Source: Mya arenaria (taxonomy: Eukaryota; Mollusca; Bivalvia; Myida; Myidae). Taken from it: a stretch of DNA of 64,000 bases. Of the stretch, positions 25,401-37,430 are shown piece by piece. The position numbers and the translations under genes are program-made. Each line of letters opens with the position of its first letter. Within the stretch, counting starts at the first letter, position 1. The notes under the pieces were generated by a model. It worked only from the letters and a program-made list of their open reading frames with translations. It ran no database searches and was not told the DNA's origin. The DNA is taken from positions 74,277,546 to 74,341,545 of the forward strand of contig NC_069125.1 in NCBI RefSeq assembly GCF_026914265.1. The letters run 5' to 3'.

Positions 25401-28400
25401 GTCATACAAGAACGTTTGTCTAACATCATTATACAACGGACAGAGTAATAAAAAGTGGTATTCATCCTCTATAACATAGACATTTCCTTTCAAACAATAA
25501 GGACAAAACCTGAAGTCCCGATCAATGTTATCGTGTCGGCCTTTTTCAATTTGCAATACGTGACTAGAGCAACGGAAATTAGAAAACGTCTTTCTCAATA
25601 TGAATGGTAGATCCATGGAAAGGTATCTTTCTGGGTTTAAAAGACTTTTATAATGATGTTACATAACAACTATCAAAGGTCTTGGCCATGTGGTTTGAAA
25701 AAAAGAAGATTGTTAAAGATTTCCTTATATACGTCTATAGGAAACTTGTGAACCATAGGGCGTGGCCAGTTCTGTTAACAGGGGGATAATTTGAACCAAC
25801 TTTGCGAAGGACCACTGATGCTACATACAAAAGATCAAGGGAAATAGGGCTTATTTAATAATTATTTAAAATGCCAAGGGAAACGCTCAATTTGCTCCGC
25901 CTTGACATTGCGACTGTGTAAAATAAATCTGAAGCAATCTGTAATTAATTGCAATCACTTTGTTAGTACCACGGTCTGCTCGCTGTACCGATTGAGACTG
26001 GATTTGAGTTCATTTGAATTTAATTAAAACATATAAGCTATCTAAAACAATCAGTTTCAAAACAGTTTTGATAACATTGGAATGAGAAACAAAACAGCCT
26101 TGTAAGTGATACACACAATAGTATATTTTATTAACACTTTTCTCCAAATGTAACCTGTAATGATATATATGATATGATATGGATATTTTAAAATTCCTAG
26201 AATAAGGCAAAATATGTTTCGATCATATAAACTTTTTCACTTTATTGTTGAAAATAGTATATTCCTCTCACATTTAAAAGTTAATCGTTTGAAAATATCC
26301 ATCCATCCATCCATCCATCCATCCATCCATCCATCTATCCATGATATTTAGATTCTGAAATATAGAATAAGTGTGAATGTTGGTGTGTGTCATTGTTATT
26401 GACATTATTATCATGGTTACAGATGGTTTAAATCTTGCTGGTGGTGCGGGGGTAGTGGGAAAAAAGCAGCAAAACCAAAACAGACATCCATCAATAAGGT
26501 ACAGCATATATATTGACCGCAAAATCGCCTCGGTCATATAGGGTTGTTTGGTCAATGTGACAGCATATTTCACAGTTAATAAGTGAATAATTGTATAGTA
26601 TTTGTTGCAGTGTATAGTTTTGCTTTAAACGTCAATTTTGCAATATTCCCCAGCGTGTTATTATAGTACGTCTTGTTTTTCTACCTTTTTATAAGCTTTC
26701 AAACGGTACTTTTGGAGTACCAGTTGCTTTTATGATGGAGTGGAAACTTAGATTATAACGTTACAATTCATAAAATTTGAAAGTTCATAACGCTTCTAAC
26801 TAAATGCCAGTATTCGGAGTCGTTTCCTTTTTAAGATCAATTCTTTATTTAAGCTTTATGTAGAATGCCGATATTCCTCCGTTTTCCTGTTTATATCACA
26901 GTGTTCGTGTCGAAGTCGGTGGATGGAGACAAAATGCTGTACTCCATGCTAATATAAAGTGTATTATCAGGGTGAGGAATCACGTGACGTCCAAAACATG
27001 AACTTGACGGACTTTTGTAGAATGATGCAACGCTAAATTATTGGCAAAGGATCATAAAAATACAACCAAATTTTAGTTTCACACACGTAGAAGCAGAAAA
27101 TAACATAGTATCTTTAAGGCTAAGAAGTATTTTCATATTTTTGTGTCAAAAATATATTTAGAAATTATCGTCACTTACTTGTTTGTATACATCGGTTGTG
27201 ATCCGTGGTGACCCATGTGAGAACCCCCTTGAATTCACGTGATCCCTAACCCAGATTATGTGTCCTCTAAATTATATTGGTGAAAACATGCACAATTTAC
27301 CATCGCAAGGCTCGTTAAAGGCTTCTGTGCATGCTCTCGGTTTGGATTTTTCATTCGGACCGGAAACACTCATATACATAAATATTTCAGTTAAGTACCT
27401 GGAATCACGGTGACAATGAAGTTAGCAGCGAAGGGGTCCAGAGGAACAGCGTACTCCGAAACCTTTACAAAATAATGGCCATGCAAAGAAGGCCGCATGA
27501 CGCGCAAGCGGGTATATACAGACGTGGTCTCCCATCCTGGATGTACAAGTCCAAAAACCAGTACGTTATCTGAGTTTTGACAAGATAATTTAATGCTTTA
27601 TTGAGTTACTTGTTGTTGTTTTAATATCAGTACCGGTATTAACATTCAGTAAGCGAACCGACTGGAAAATATTGTTGCCATCTTCACACTTTTATGTGCG
27701 GTCTATTGTTTTTCATTGTACACGTATGTATATCTCAAATAACGAATATCAGTTTGTGAGCATTTGTTGTTAAAATCGGCTTAGAAAAAACATTAAATAA
27801 GGGAATAAGAAGTGGGGTGTTGTTGCGCGTGACCTATATTACGTGGGGATGTAAGACGGGAATTACCATCGCTGGTCACATGACCGGAAACACACGTTCG
27901 GTGTGCAAGAAAGGCTCGTAATACTCTCAACCAATTCATACTGCACATGCTTTTTTATGAGTTTGAACATTCATCTCGCTAAAATATTGGGATTTTCTGT
28001 TAATCCTTGCCCTAAACGTGCAAGATTGAATATATATATATATAGTATTACAATTAGTACACCTATAAATTGTCCATCTTGTTTTGAGCATCAGCGATAA
28101 CTGTCGTGTCCGTGACTTTACACATCCATATTTAACACTTCCAAATAAACAATTCTTTCTGGGTTAAAAGAACCTCAGTGTTTCCAGAACATATGGTTTT
28201 AAAAGCATGAAATATTTCACATAATAATGAAAACAGATAGTTTATCAATTCTGATTTATAATAATTGAAATATATGGAATATATGGACTCGACCGTAATT
28301 GCCATTTCTGAAAAATAGAGTCGGACTAAAATCACGTTAAATGTTGAAAAAGAGAATAGAGTGGATTACTTCGAATGTAAAATTGGTATCATAAAGTTCA

Positions 28401-28631
28401 CTTCTTTACCCGTGTTCAATAAAGCTACTCAAAATATTGTGAAAAACGGAGAATATATTACCTTGGACATTGGTATTTAAAATATTCAAAGTAGTAAAGG
28501 AAACAATGACAGGCCCAATCCGTGTTTTCAGGTACGGCTGGTGGTTCGGAGACGGCGGTAAAGTAATAGATGGCGCTCAAGAGGACGACGGTCCCATAAT
28601 CGACAATACCGGAAACATCCTCTCCCGATGA
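22469..28631 (+). CDS. putative secreted peptide precursor, gene 2 (3 exons)
   Basis: Predicted exons are 22469-22523, 24412-24634 and 28532-28631, giving 125 residues. Exon 1 starts at AAAATGG and encodes [18 protein letters not shown], a signal peptide. It exits in phase 1 at a GC-type donor (G/GCAAGTAT). Exon 2 follows ttttttatcgcag and enters in phase 1. It encodes an acidic helical propeptide ([31 protein letters not shown]) and exits in phase 2 at CCAAAAAG/GTATAT. Exon 3 follows ccgtgttttcag. The splice restores K-R, followed by [10 protein letters not shown] and an acidic tail ending NILSR-stop. If cut at K-R, the product could be the whole 32-residue peptide or a shorter amide at G-G-K. 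The join is supported by phase and by identical architecture in genes 1 and 3. A duplicate terminal exon at 34511-34610 could be spliced instead. Function unknown. Confidence 0.62.
23889..24060 (+). other. coding-like segment 'S', copy in gene 2 intron 1
   Basis: Encodes [20 protein letters not shown] then [11 protein letters not shown]. After a frameshift it continues as NKVTQNTIE. The same segment occurs at 40733-40890, 28318-28480, 34297-34460 and 57715-57870, each just upstream of a family exon and each with different frame damage. It may be a relic exon or a piece of an old transposon; no family recognised. Confidence 0.5.
24780..25085 (+). repeat. ~105-bp tandem repeat (three degenerate units)
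   Basis: Units centred on 'aagtaggtcaaaatgtcac' and 'aggtcatccgaggacaacat' recur about every 105 bp here and at 41690-42000. They begin shortly after the second exon of genes 2 and 3, in intron 2. Confidence 0.8.
25087..25655 (-). mobile_element. 5'-truncated LINE with (TAACA)n tail
   Basis: The minus strand encodes a C-terminal LINE domain: [30 protein letters not shown] and [11 protein letters not shown], a Cys-Cys-His-Cys knuckle with 'EDEYHF'. It is followed by a 3' UTR with 'ggccggaggccttgtactac', AATAAA and a pentanucleotide tail (plus-strand taaca repeats at 25090-25112). The gene 3 locus is uninterrupted at the equivalent place (about 42045), giving an empty site. The tandem-duplication breakpoint (25573) falls inside this element; its left piece recurs at 31558-31640. 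Confidence 0.82.
26297..26342 (+). repeat. (ATCC)n microsatellite, unit A
   Basis: About ten atcc units with one atct. The same site has a shorter tract at 32281-32318 in unit B. In the diverged third copy it is a ctgt/ccgt tract (48650-48752). Confidence 0.95.
27391..27560 (+). other. exon-like segment 'e3', unit A (intron 2 of gene 2)
   Basis: Bounded by aaatatttcag and CCA/GTACGT. One frame is open: [20 protein letters not shown] ... [18 protein letters not shown] ... SWMYKSKNQ. It exits in phase 2, so it could join the terminal exon as ...KNQ-YGWW. Its acceptor is phase 0, which does not match exon 2 (exit phase 2), so simple inclusion gives an early stop. It resembles the end of exon 2 (AMQR..., RRG/RRAG) and may be a diverged second propeptide exon or an alternative first exon. 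Confidence 0.4.
28318..28480 (+). other. coding-like segment 'S', unit A
   Basis: Encodes [20 protein letters not shown], then [21 protein letters not shown], then a stop. It lies 50 bp upstream of the terminal exon of gene 2. Compared with the 57.7-kb copy, a stop and a one-base insertion (ggcccaatcc versus ggcctatcc) break the read-through into the exon. Confidence 0.5.
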
Positions 28632-29499
28632 AAACAATGCTTACTCACAAGAATGTCCTTGAACTCCGTCAGTATATTTTGGTATAATATGTGTGCATTT
28701 GTATGGTCAAGTCAATCTTAAATATACACAATTGGGTTAAAACTTGTGTTATGAACAGTTTACAGCGCTTGCCTTTTTATCTTTGTTAATAGTGTCCGTT
28801 CGCAAATATCACAGAACTAACGGTTGGACATGCATTATATAATTTCGTGGATTAAATGCTTTCAATAGTAACTGCATGTATTTTGAAAAGAGACACTAGT
28901 GGAATATTGAACTGACGTCTGGGTATATGCACGAGCATAATGTACAGCATAGCATTGAATACACGTGGCTGTTTTTTGTTTTGTTATTTCGTATGTTTAA
29001 TTTTGCAAATATGTTCATGAGATAAAAGTTGCTCTAAGTCGTCTGTCTTAAATACACCCGTCCATGTTTTAATAGAACCGAGTTGAATTTGTACACATGT
29101 GCATCCTTGTAAAATAGCCTGGACATTCAGTTCGTCCAGTTTTAAGGTGGTCCTCCTCCTTCACCGCTTTGGAACTGGTTTCGCAGAAGTAGTTTAGTTG
29201 CGCGTGGACACCATTTTCTCGCACGCCAGTCAGACTTGCTTCAATCGTGCACTGGTGATCAGGTAGCTGATGATGACAAATGAAGGAGTATATGCTCTGT
29301 CCATTATTACCCGAAGAATATGCATTTCTTATGGTTTTCTACATAGAGGATAGTGACAACAAACTGCTAATACACTTTTGGACTTGATCAGGAATTATAT
29401 ACAGATGATCGTAATTGAAGGCTTGTTATTTTGTATTTTATGCATTCACTTTTATCAGAAGTTTTGCCTTTTGTATGTTTCTAAATGTATGCATTAAGC

Positions 29500-29770
29500 G
29501 ATGTGATACCGTACTTACACCGAACTAGTACATCGATAGTACAACGGCAGCGCAACATTATCATCCCGCATAGCTCCGGCCAGCGGTGGCACATCGATAG
29601 AACAACGGCGGCGGTTCGGTACGACATCGGTGATAGAGAAGTCCTATTTCGGTAGCACATTGGCTATTTCGCTGGTAATACACCGATATTGCTACGGTCA
29701 GTTGTGATTTTTTTCGACGGAGCTCCACAGCTATCCGCTTTAGTACCGGCAATGCACATCGGTAGTGCGT
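29500..29770 (+). other. degenerate 'acatcggta' rich segment
   Basis: Short motifs acatcgatag, acatcggtga, gcacattgg and acaccgat recur at irregular 25-60 bp spacing. The same block is at 35480-35755 and 58780-59020. Open frames over it are not conserved (indels shift them), so I see no gene. Confidence 0.4.
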
Positions 29771-29949
29771 GACAGGCCATTAAGAAACAAAGCCTGCATA
29801 TACTGAGGATTGTCAATCGGCTTTGCTACATAGTGAAATGGCGACTGTAGTTTCCATGTTGGCCCTAAATCGCTAACCTGAGTGAAAGTTGTTTTTATGA
29901 GAATGCATGAGTGTGTTGGTTAATTGCAATACAAACAATGATTTAACTT

Positions 29950-30380
29950 TTAAACAAGTCGTTGCTCCCGGGTCTTGGCCAGTTTTGAGCCCAGGGGCAT
30001 AATTTGAGCATTTTTGTTAGAGAATCACCATACGATGCTACATACAAACTATCATGGTCCGTCATATGGTGCTACATACCAAATATCAAATGGCTCGGGC
30101 ACGGGTTTGAGACGAGAACGTTTTGAAGGAATTTCTTACATACATAAGAACAAAAAAAAACATGAAAACCTCGGCGCGGGTACAGATTTGACCCAGGGCC
30201 ATCATTTGAACAAACTTGATAGAGGACTACTACATGATGCTACATACAAACTATCAAGGGTCTGGGCCTAGTGGTTTCAGACAAGAAGAATTTCAAACAA
30301 AATCCCTGTAAATAAGCTTGGTAGATAGAAGTTATATGATGCTACAAATCAAATACTAAGGGTCTTCTGTTTCAGAGGAG
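29950..30380 (+). repeat. ~150-bp interspersed tandem repeat (ggggcataatttga)
   Basis: Three degenerate units containing 'cataatttga', 'atgctacatacaaactatca' and 'gtttcagacaagaag'. Related clusters lie at 25640-25850, 35960-36360, 42000-42560, 42960-43570 and 59350-60220. The style is one I associate with bivalve genomes. Confidence 0.8.
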
Positions 30381-30530
30381 ATTTTAATTTAAAATGGTGT
30401 TGTAAAAGAAAAGTTATCTTTTATTTAAGTCTTCATTTTAAGCAATATGTTGCCTTCCGACGTAGCATATATGACGTAATTTATCACGTGGTATACACAC
30501 ACTGTATATCGGAAAACTGGTTTTCAGGAA

Positions 30531-31440
30531 ATGAAAAAATACTGTGTTGAGTTAGGTCAATTGACCAATAGGGCTTTGAAATATCATTCAAATTGTATCC
30601 AAAATTTGCAGTGCGAAATATCTTCGTTGAAGAAAAATTACTTCCACCTGCTACCCGAACCTTTTATCGCAACAGCCATCGACAAGAAGGACAGCGCCAT
30701 GCACTTGTCAACATCCTTGCAGACTTTTTATGTCCCACCAAGATGAAACACGCAACGAACGGTGGTACGCGACGGCATTGAAGTTTAAATCATGTACTCC
30801 CAAGTCCACCGATTTTGCTGACAGGGACAAGTATACCGGTTTGAGTAAGTGCCAGAGCTAATGGTACACTAGAAAAGATATTTTTGAGGGTTTGGATGAC
30901 CCTGAATATGAAAACAAATTGACAGAAAAAGGCATCAAAATACGCAGTATTAAAGTGTTTCATCCGGTCGTACACGCAGCTACTAGATCGGTAGAATCTC
31001 ATTACGATCAAAGGGGCGGGATTTTTTCCCAGGCACAGTTATCGAACCTTATCTGTGAACACTCACTACTAAGGTATCGTTTTACAAACACGTCTACGAG
31101 AATGTTGAATATAAGCAATTCTGGCCACAAAAAGATGCATTGAAGGAGATTGTTTTCAACCGCTTTAAAAGAAGTGGAATGCCACAGTCTAGACTAGATA
31201 ATAATAATTGTATTCCTTCTTATACAAACGATCTTTACACATACTTCTTCATTTAACTGTATTTTATTAACATGGAACGTTCGAAATGCAATGCCATCTG
31301 CCGGAAGCCTAAGTCATTTGCTTGATAAACACAATATTATCATTGTGGTTGACACTGAACATATGCTTTCAAACAAATCAAATTATCATTGCAGCTACAA
31401 CGCCATATCAGTATGTGACGATCCCCGCCCCCTACTGATA
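30531..31440 (+). pseudogene. LINE 5' remnant: possible ORF1 plus endonuclease start, unit A
   Basis: At about 31268-31440 the plus strand reads LTWNVRNAMPSAGSLSHLL then NIIIVVDTEHML, matching the N-terminus of LINE apurinic-type endonucleases ('WNVRGL...LL....DII.L.E..L'). Upstream, frame-shifted coding-like pieces (MKKYCVELGQLTNRALKYHS; LDDPEYENKLTEKGIKIRSI; EIVFNRFKRSGMPQSRLDNN) could be the ORF1 of the same element, but I do not recognise them. The unit B copy (36511-37430) has extra indels. Confidence 0.45.
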
Positions 31441-33367
31441 TAGCTCAGTGTTGTATTTAAAAGAAGAGTGATTTGTAAAACACTGCCATCGCAAAAAAAT
31501 GCAGCCATTATGTGTAGTTTAAGATTATAACAAATGTGCCTTCTTGTATGTTTATGACGGAAATTAGAAAACGTCTTTTTCAATATGAATGGTAGATCCA
31601 TGGAAAGGTATCTTTCTGGGTTTAAAAGACTTTTATAATGATGTTACATAACAACTATCAAAGGTCTTGGCCATGTGGTTTGAAAAAAAGAAGATTGTTA
31701 AAGATTTCCTTATATACGTCTATAGGAAACTTGTGAACCATAGGGCGTGGCCAGTTCTGTTAACAGGGGGATAATTTGAACCAACTTTGCGAAGGACCAC
31801 TGATGCTACATACAAAAGATCAAGGGAAATAGGGCTTATTTAATAATTATTTAAAATGCCAAGGGAAACGCTCAATTTGCTCCGCCTTGACATTGCGACT
31901 GTGTAAAATAAATCTGAAGCAATCTGTAATTAATTGCAATCACTTTGTTAGTACCACGGTCTGCTCGCTGTACCGATTGAGACTGGATTTGAGTTCATTT
32001 GAATTTAATTAAAACATATAAGCTATCTAAAACAATCAGTTTCAAAACAGTTTTGATAACATTGGAATGAGAAACAAAACAACCTTGTAAGTGATACACA
32101 CAATAGTATATTTTATTAACACTTTTCTCCAAATGTAACCTGTAATGATATATATGATATGATATGGATATTTTAAAATTCCTAGAATAAGGCAAAATAT
32201 GTTTCGATCATATAAACTTTTTCACTTTATTGTTGAAAATAGTATATTCCTCTCACATTTAAAAGTTAATCGTTTGAAAATATCCATCCATCCATCCATC
32301 CATCCATCCATCTATCCATGATATTTAGATTCTGAAATATAGAATAAGTGTGAATGTTGGTGTGTGTCATTGTTATTGACATTATTATCATGGTTACAGA
32401 TGGTTTAAATCTTGCTGGTGGTGCGGGGGTAGTGGGAAAAAAGCAGCAAAACCAAAACAGACATCCATCAATAAGGTACAGCATATATATTGACCGCAAA
32501 ATCGCCTCGGTCATATAGGGTTGTTTGGTCAATGTGACAGCATATTTCACAGTTAATAAGTGAATAATTGTATAGTATTTGTTGCAGTGTATAGTTTTGC
32601 TTTAAACGTCAATTTTGCAATATTCCCCAGCGTGTTATTATAGTACGTCTTGTTTTTCTACCTTTTTATAAGCTTTCAAACGGTACTTTTGGAGTACCAG
32701 TTGCTTTTATGATGGAGGGGAAACTTAGATTATAACGTTACAATTCATAAAATTTGAAAGTTCATAACGCTTCTAACTAAATGCCAGTATTCGGAGTCGT
32801 TTCCTTTTTAAGATCAATTCTTTATTTAAGCTTTATGTAGAATGCCGATATTCCTCCGTTTTCCTGTTTATATCACAGTGTTCGTGTCGAAGTCGGTGGA
32901 TGGAGACAAAATGCTGTACTCCATGCTAATATAAAGTGTATTATCAGGGTGAGGAATCACGTGACGTCCAAAACATGAACTTGACGGACTTATGTAGAAT
33001 GATGCAACGCTAAATTATTGGCAAAGGATCATAAAAATACAACCAAATTTTAGTTTCACACACGTAGAAGCAGAAAATAACATAGTATCTTTAAGGCTAA
33101 GAAGTATTTTCATATTTTTGTGTCAAAAATATATTTAGAAATTATCGTCACTTACTTGTTTGTATACATCGGTTGTGATCCGTGGTGACCCATGTGAAAA
33201 CCCCCTTGAATTCACGTGATCCCTAACCCAGATTATGTGTCCTCTAAATTATATTGATGAAAACATGCACAATTTACCATCGCAAGGCTCGTTAAAGGCT
33301 TCTGTGCATGCTCTCGGTTTGGATTTTTCATTCGGACCGGAAACACTCATATACATAAATATTTCAG

Positions 33368-33537
33368 TTAAGTACCTGGAATCACGGTGACAATGAAGTT
33401 AGCAGCGAAGGGGTCCAGAGGAACAGCGTACTCCGAAACCTTTACAAAATAATGGCCATGCAAAGAAGGCCGCATGACGCGCAAGCGGGTATATACAGAC
33501 GTGGTCTCCCATCCTGGATGTACAAGTCCAAAAACCA
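33368..33537 (+). other. exon-like segment 'e3', unit B
   Basis: Duplicate of 27391-27560 with the same acceptor, donor and open frame. Confidence 0.4.
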
Positions 33538-34510
33538 GTACGTTATCTGAGTTTTGACAAGATAATTTAATGCTTTATTGAGTTACTTGTTGTTGTTTTA
33601 ATATCAGTACCGGTATTAACATTCAGTAAGCGAACCGACTGGAAAATATTGTTGCCATCTTCACACTTTTATGTGCGGTCTATTGTTTTTCATTGTATAC
33701 GTATGTATATCTCAAATAACGAATATCAGTTTGTGAGCATTTGTTGTTAAAATCGGCTTAGAAAAAACATTAAATAAGGGAATAAGAAGTGGGGTGTTGT
33801 TGCGCGTGACCTATATTACGTGGGGATGTAAGACGGGAATTACCATCGCTGGTCACATGACCGGAAACACACGTTCGGTGTGCAAGAAAGGCTCGTAATA
33901 CTCTCAACCAATTCATACTGCACATGCTTTTTTTATGAGTTTGAACATTCATCTCGCTAAAATATTGGGATTTTCTGTTAATCCTTGCCCTAAACGTGCA
34001 AGATTGAATATATATATATAGTATTACAATTAGTACACCTATAAATTGTCCATCTTGTTTTGAGCATCAGCGATAGCTGTCGTGTCCGTGACTGATCTAC
34101 ACATCCATATTTAACACTTCCAAATAAACAATTCTTTCTGGGTTAAAAGAACCTCAGTGTTTCCAGAACATATGGTTTTAAAAGCATGAAATATTTCACA
34201 TAATAATGAAAACAGATAGTTTATCAATTCTGATTTATAATAATTGAAATATATGGAATATATGGACTCGACCGTAATTGCCATTTCTGAAAAATAGAGT
34301 CGGACTAAAATCACGTTAAATGTTGAAAAAGAGAATAGAGTGGATTACTTCGAATGTAAAATTGGTATCATAAAGTTCACTTCTTTACCCGTGTTCAATA
34401 AAGCTACTCAAAATATTGTGAAAAACGGAGAATATATTACCTTGGACATTGGTATTTAAAATATTCAAAGTAGTAAAGGAAACAATGACAGGCCCTATCC
34501 GTGTTTTCAG

Positions 34511-34610
34511 GTACGGCTGGTGGTTCGGAGACGGCGGTAAAGTAATAGATGGCGCTCAAGAGGACGACGGTCCAATAATCGACAATACCGGAAACATCCT
34601 CTCCCGATGA
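34511..34610 (+). other. duplicated terminal exon ([10 protein letters not shown]), unit B
   Basis: Intact copy of the gene 2 terminal exon with acceptor tgttttcag, entry phase 2 and the same stop. No signal-peptide or propeptide exon was duplicated with it. It can only be expressed by splicing from gene 2 exon 2, about 9.9 kb upstream, or be silent. The protein sequence is unchanged from unit A. Confidence 0.6.
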
Positions 34611-36510
34611 AAACAATGCTTACTCACAAGAATGTCCTTGAACTCCGTCAGTATATTTTGGTATAATATGTGTGCATTTGTATGGTCAAGTCAATCTTAA
34701 ATATACACAATTGGGTTAAAACTTGTGTTATGAACAGTTTACAGCGCTTGCCTTTTTATCTTTGTTAATAGTGTCCGTTCGCAAATATCACAGAACTAAC
34801 GGTTGGACATGCATTATATAATTTCGTGGATTAAATGCTTTCAATAGTAACTGCATGTATTTTGAAAAGAGACACTAGTGAAATATTGAACTGACGTTTG
34901 GGTATATGCACGAGCATAATGTATAGCATAGCATTGAATACACGTGGCTGTTTTTTGTTTTATTATTTCGTATGTTTAATTTTGCAAATATGTTCATGAG
35001 ATAAAAGTTGCTCTAAGTCGTCTGTCTTAAATACACCCGTCCATGTTTTAATAGAACCGAGTTGAATTTGTACACATGTGTATCCTTGTAAAATAGCCTG
35101 GACATTCAGTTCGTCCAGTTTTAAGGTGGTCCTCCTCCTTCACCGCTTTGGAACTGGTTTCGCAGAAGTAGTTTAGTTGCGCGTGGACACCATTTTCTCG
35201 CACGCCAGTCAGACTTGCTTCAATCGTGCACTGGTGATCAGGTAGCTGATGATGACAAATGAAGGAGTATATGCTCTGTCCATTATTACCCGAAGAATAT
35301 GCATTTCTTATGGTTTTCTACATAGAGGATAGTGACAACAAACTGCTAATACACTTTTGGACTTGATCAGGAATTATATACAGATGATCGTAATTGAAGG
35401 CTTGTTATTTTGTATTTTATGCATTCACTTTTATCAGAAGTTTTGCCTTTTGTATGTTTCTAAATGTATGCATTAAGCGATGTGATACCGTACTTACACC
35501 GAACTAGTACATCGATAGTACAACGGCAGCGCAACATTATCATCCCGCATAGCTCCGGCCAGCGGTAGCACATCGATAGAACAACGGCGGCGCTTCGGTA
35601 CGACATCGGTGATAGAGAAGTCCTATTTCGGTAGCACATTGGGTCTTTCGCTGGTAATACACCGATATTGCTACGGTCAGTTGTGATTTTTTTCGACGGA
35701 GCTCCGCCGATTTTATCCGCTTTAGTACCGGCAATGCACATCGGTAGTGCGTGACAGGCCATTAAGAAACAAAGCCTGCATATACTGAGGATTGTCAATC
35801 GGCTTTGCTACATAGTGAAATGGCGACTGTAGTTTCCATGTTGGCCCTAAATCGCTCACCTGAGTGAAAGTTGTTTTTATGAGAATGCATGAGTGTGTTG
35901 GTTAATTGCAATACAAACAATGATTTAACTTTTAAACAAGTCGTTGCTCCCGGGTCTTGGCCAGTTTTGAGCCCAGGGGCATAATTTGAGCATTTTTGTT
36001 AGAGAACCACTATACGATGCTACATACAAAATATCATGGTCCGTCATATGGTGCTACATACCAAATATCAAATGGCTCGGGCACGGGTTTGAGACGAGAA
36101 CGTTTTGAAGGAATTTCTTACATACATAAGAACAAAAAAACATGAAAACCTCGGCGCGGGTACAGATTTGACCCAGGGCCATCATTTGAACAAACTTGAT
36201 AGAGGACTACTACATGATGTTACATACAAACTATCAAGGGTCTGGGCTTAGTGGTTTCAGACAAGAAGAATTTTAAACAAAATCCCTGTAAATAAGCTTG
36301 GTAGATAGCAGTTATATGATGCTACAAACCAAATACTAAGGGTCTTCTGTTTCAGAGGAGATTTTAATTTAAAATGGTGTTGTAAAAGAAAAGTTATCTT
36401 TGATTTAAGTCTTCATTTTAAGCAATATATTGCCTTCCGACGTAGCATATATGACGTAATTTATCACGTGGTATACACACACTGTATATCGGAAAACTGG
36501 TTTTCAGGAA

Positions 36511-37430
36511 ATGAAAAAATACTGTGTTGAGTTAGCTCAATTGACCAATAGGGCTTTGAATTATCATTCAAATTGTATCCAAAATTTGCAGTGCGAAATA
36601 TCTTCGTTGAAAAAACATTACTTCCACCTGCTACCCGAACCAGGAAGGACAGCGTCATGCACTAGTCAACATCCTTGCAGACTTTTTATGTCCCACCAAG
36701 ATGAAACACGCAACGAACGGTGGTACGCGACGGCATTGAAGTTTAAATCATGTACTCCCAAGTCCACCGATTTTGCTGACAGGGACAAGTATACCGGTTT
36801 GAGTAAGTGCCAGAGCTAATGGTACACTAGAAAAGATATTTTTGAGGGTTTGGATGACCCTGAATATGAAAACAAATTGACAGAAAAAGGCATCAAAATA
36901 CGCAGTATTAAAGTGTTTCATCCAGTCGTACACGCAGCTACTAGATCAGTAGAATCTTATTATCAAAGGGGCGGGATTTTTTCCCAGGCACAGTTATCGA
37001 ACCTTATCTGGGAACACTCACTACTAAGGTATCGTTTTACAAACACGTCTACGAGAATGTTGAATATAAGCAATTCTGGCCAAAAAAAGATGCATTGAAG
37101 GAGATTGTTTTCCGAAAGAAATAGGCGGTGCTGTTCTAAACAACCGCGTAAAAAGAAGTGGAATGCCACAGTCTAGACTAGATAATAATAATTGTATTCC
37201 TTCTTATACAAACGATCTTTACACATACTTCCTCATTTAACTGTATTTTATTAACATGGAACGTTCGAAACGCAATGCCATCTGCCGGAAGCCTAAGTCA
37301 TTTGCTTGATAAACACAATATTATCATTGTGGTTGACACTGAACATATGCTCAAACAAATCAAATTATCATTGCAGCTACAACGCCATATCAGTATGTGA
37401 CGATCCCCGCCCCCTACTGATATAGCTCAG
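36511..37430 (+). pseudogene. LINE 5' remnant, unit B
   Basis: Duplicate of 30531-31440, including the endonuclease-like start near 37255. It carries an internal deletion and an extra segment relative to unit A, and no intact frame. Confidence 0.45.

Larger units (their letters stand above)
25573..31557 (+). repeat. segmental tandem duplication, unit A
   Basis: The sequence from 25573 is repeated from 31558 at a constant offset near 5985 bp, with only scattered substitutions and small indels. Unit A contains part of the LINE, a tetranucleotide microsatellite, the exon-like segment at 27391, the terminal exon of gene 2, interspersed repeats and a LINE ORF1/endonuclease relic. Its last ~100 bp equals the left edge of the next locus. 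Confidence 0.95.

Noticed and set aside
28132..28335. 67-codon minus-strand frame repeated in units A and B (also 34111-34314)
   Set aside because: Repeated only because the DNA is duplicated. The diverged third copy does not keep the frame, and there is no recognisable motif.
31395..31601. Chimeric 68-codon minus-strand frame beginning like the LINE C-terminus
   Set aside because: It spans the artificial junction of the tandem duplication (31557/31558). The novel part is read-through into unrelated sequence.
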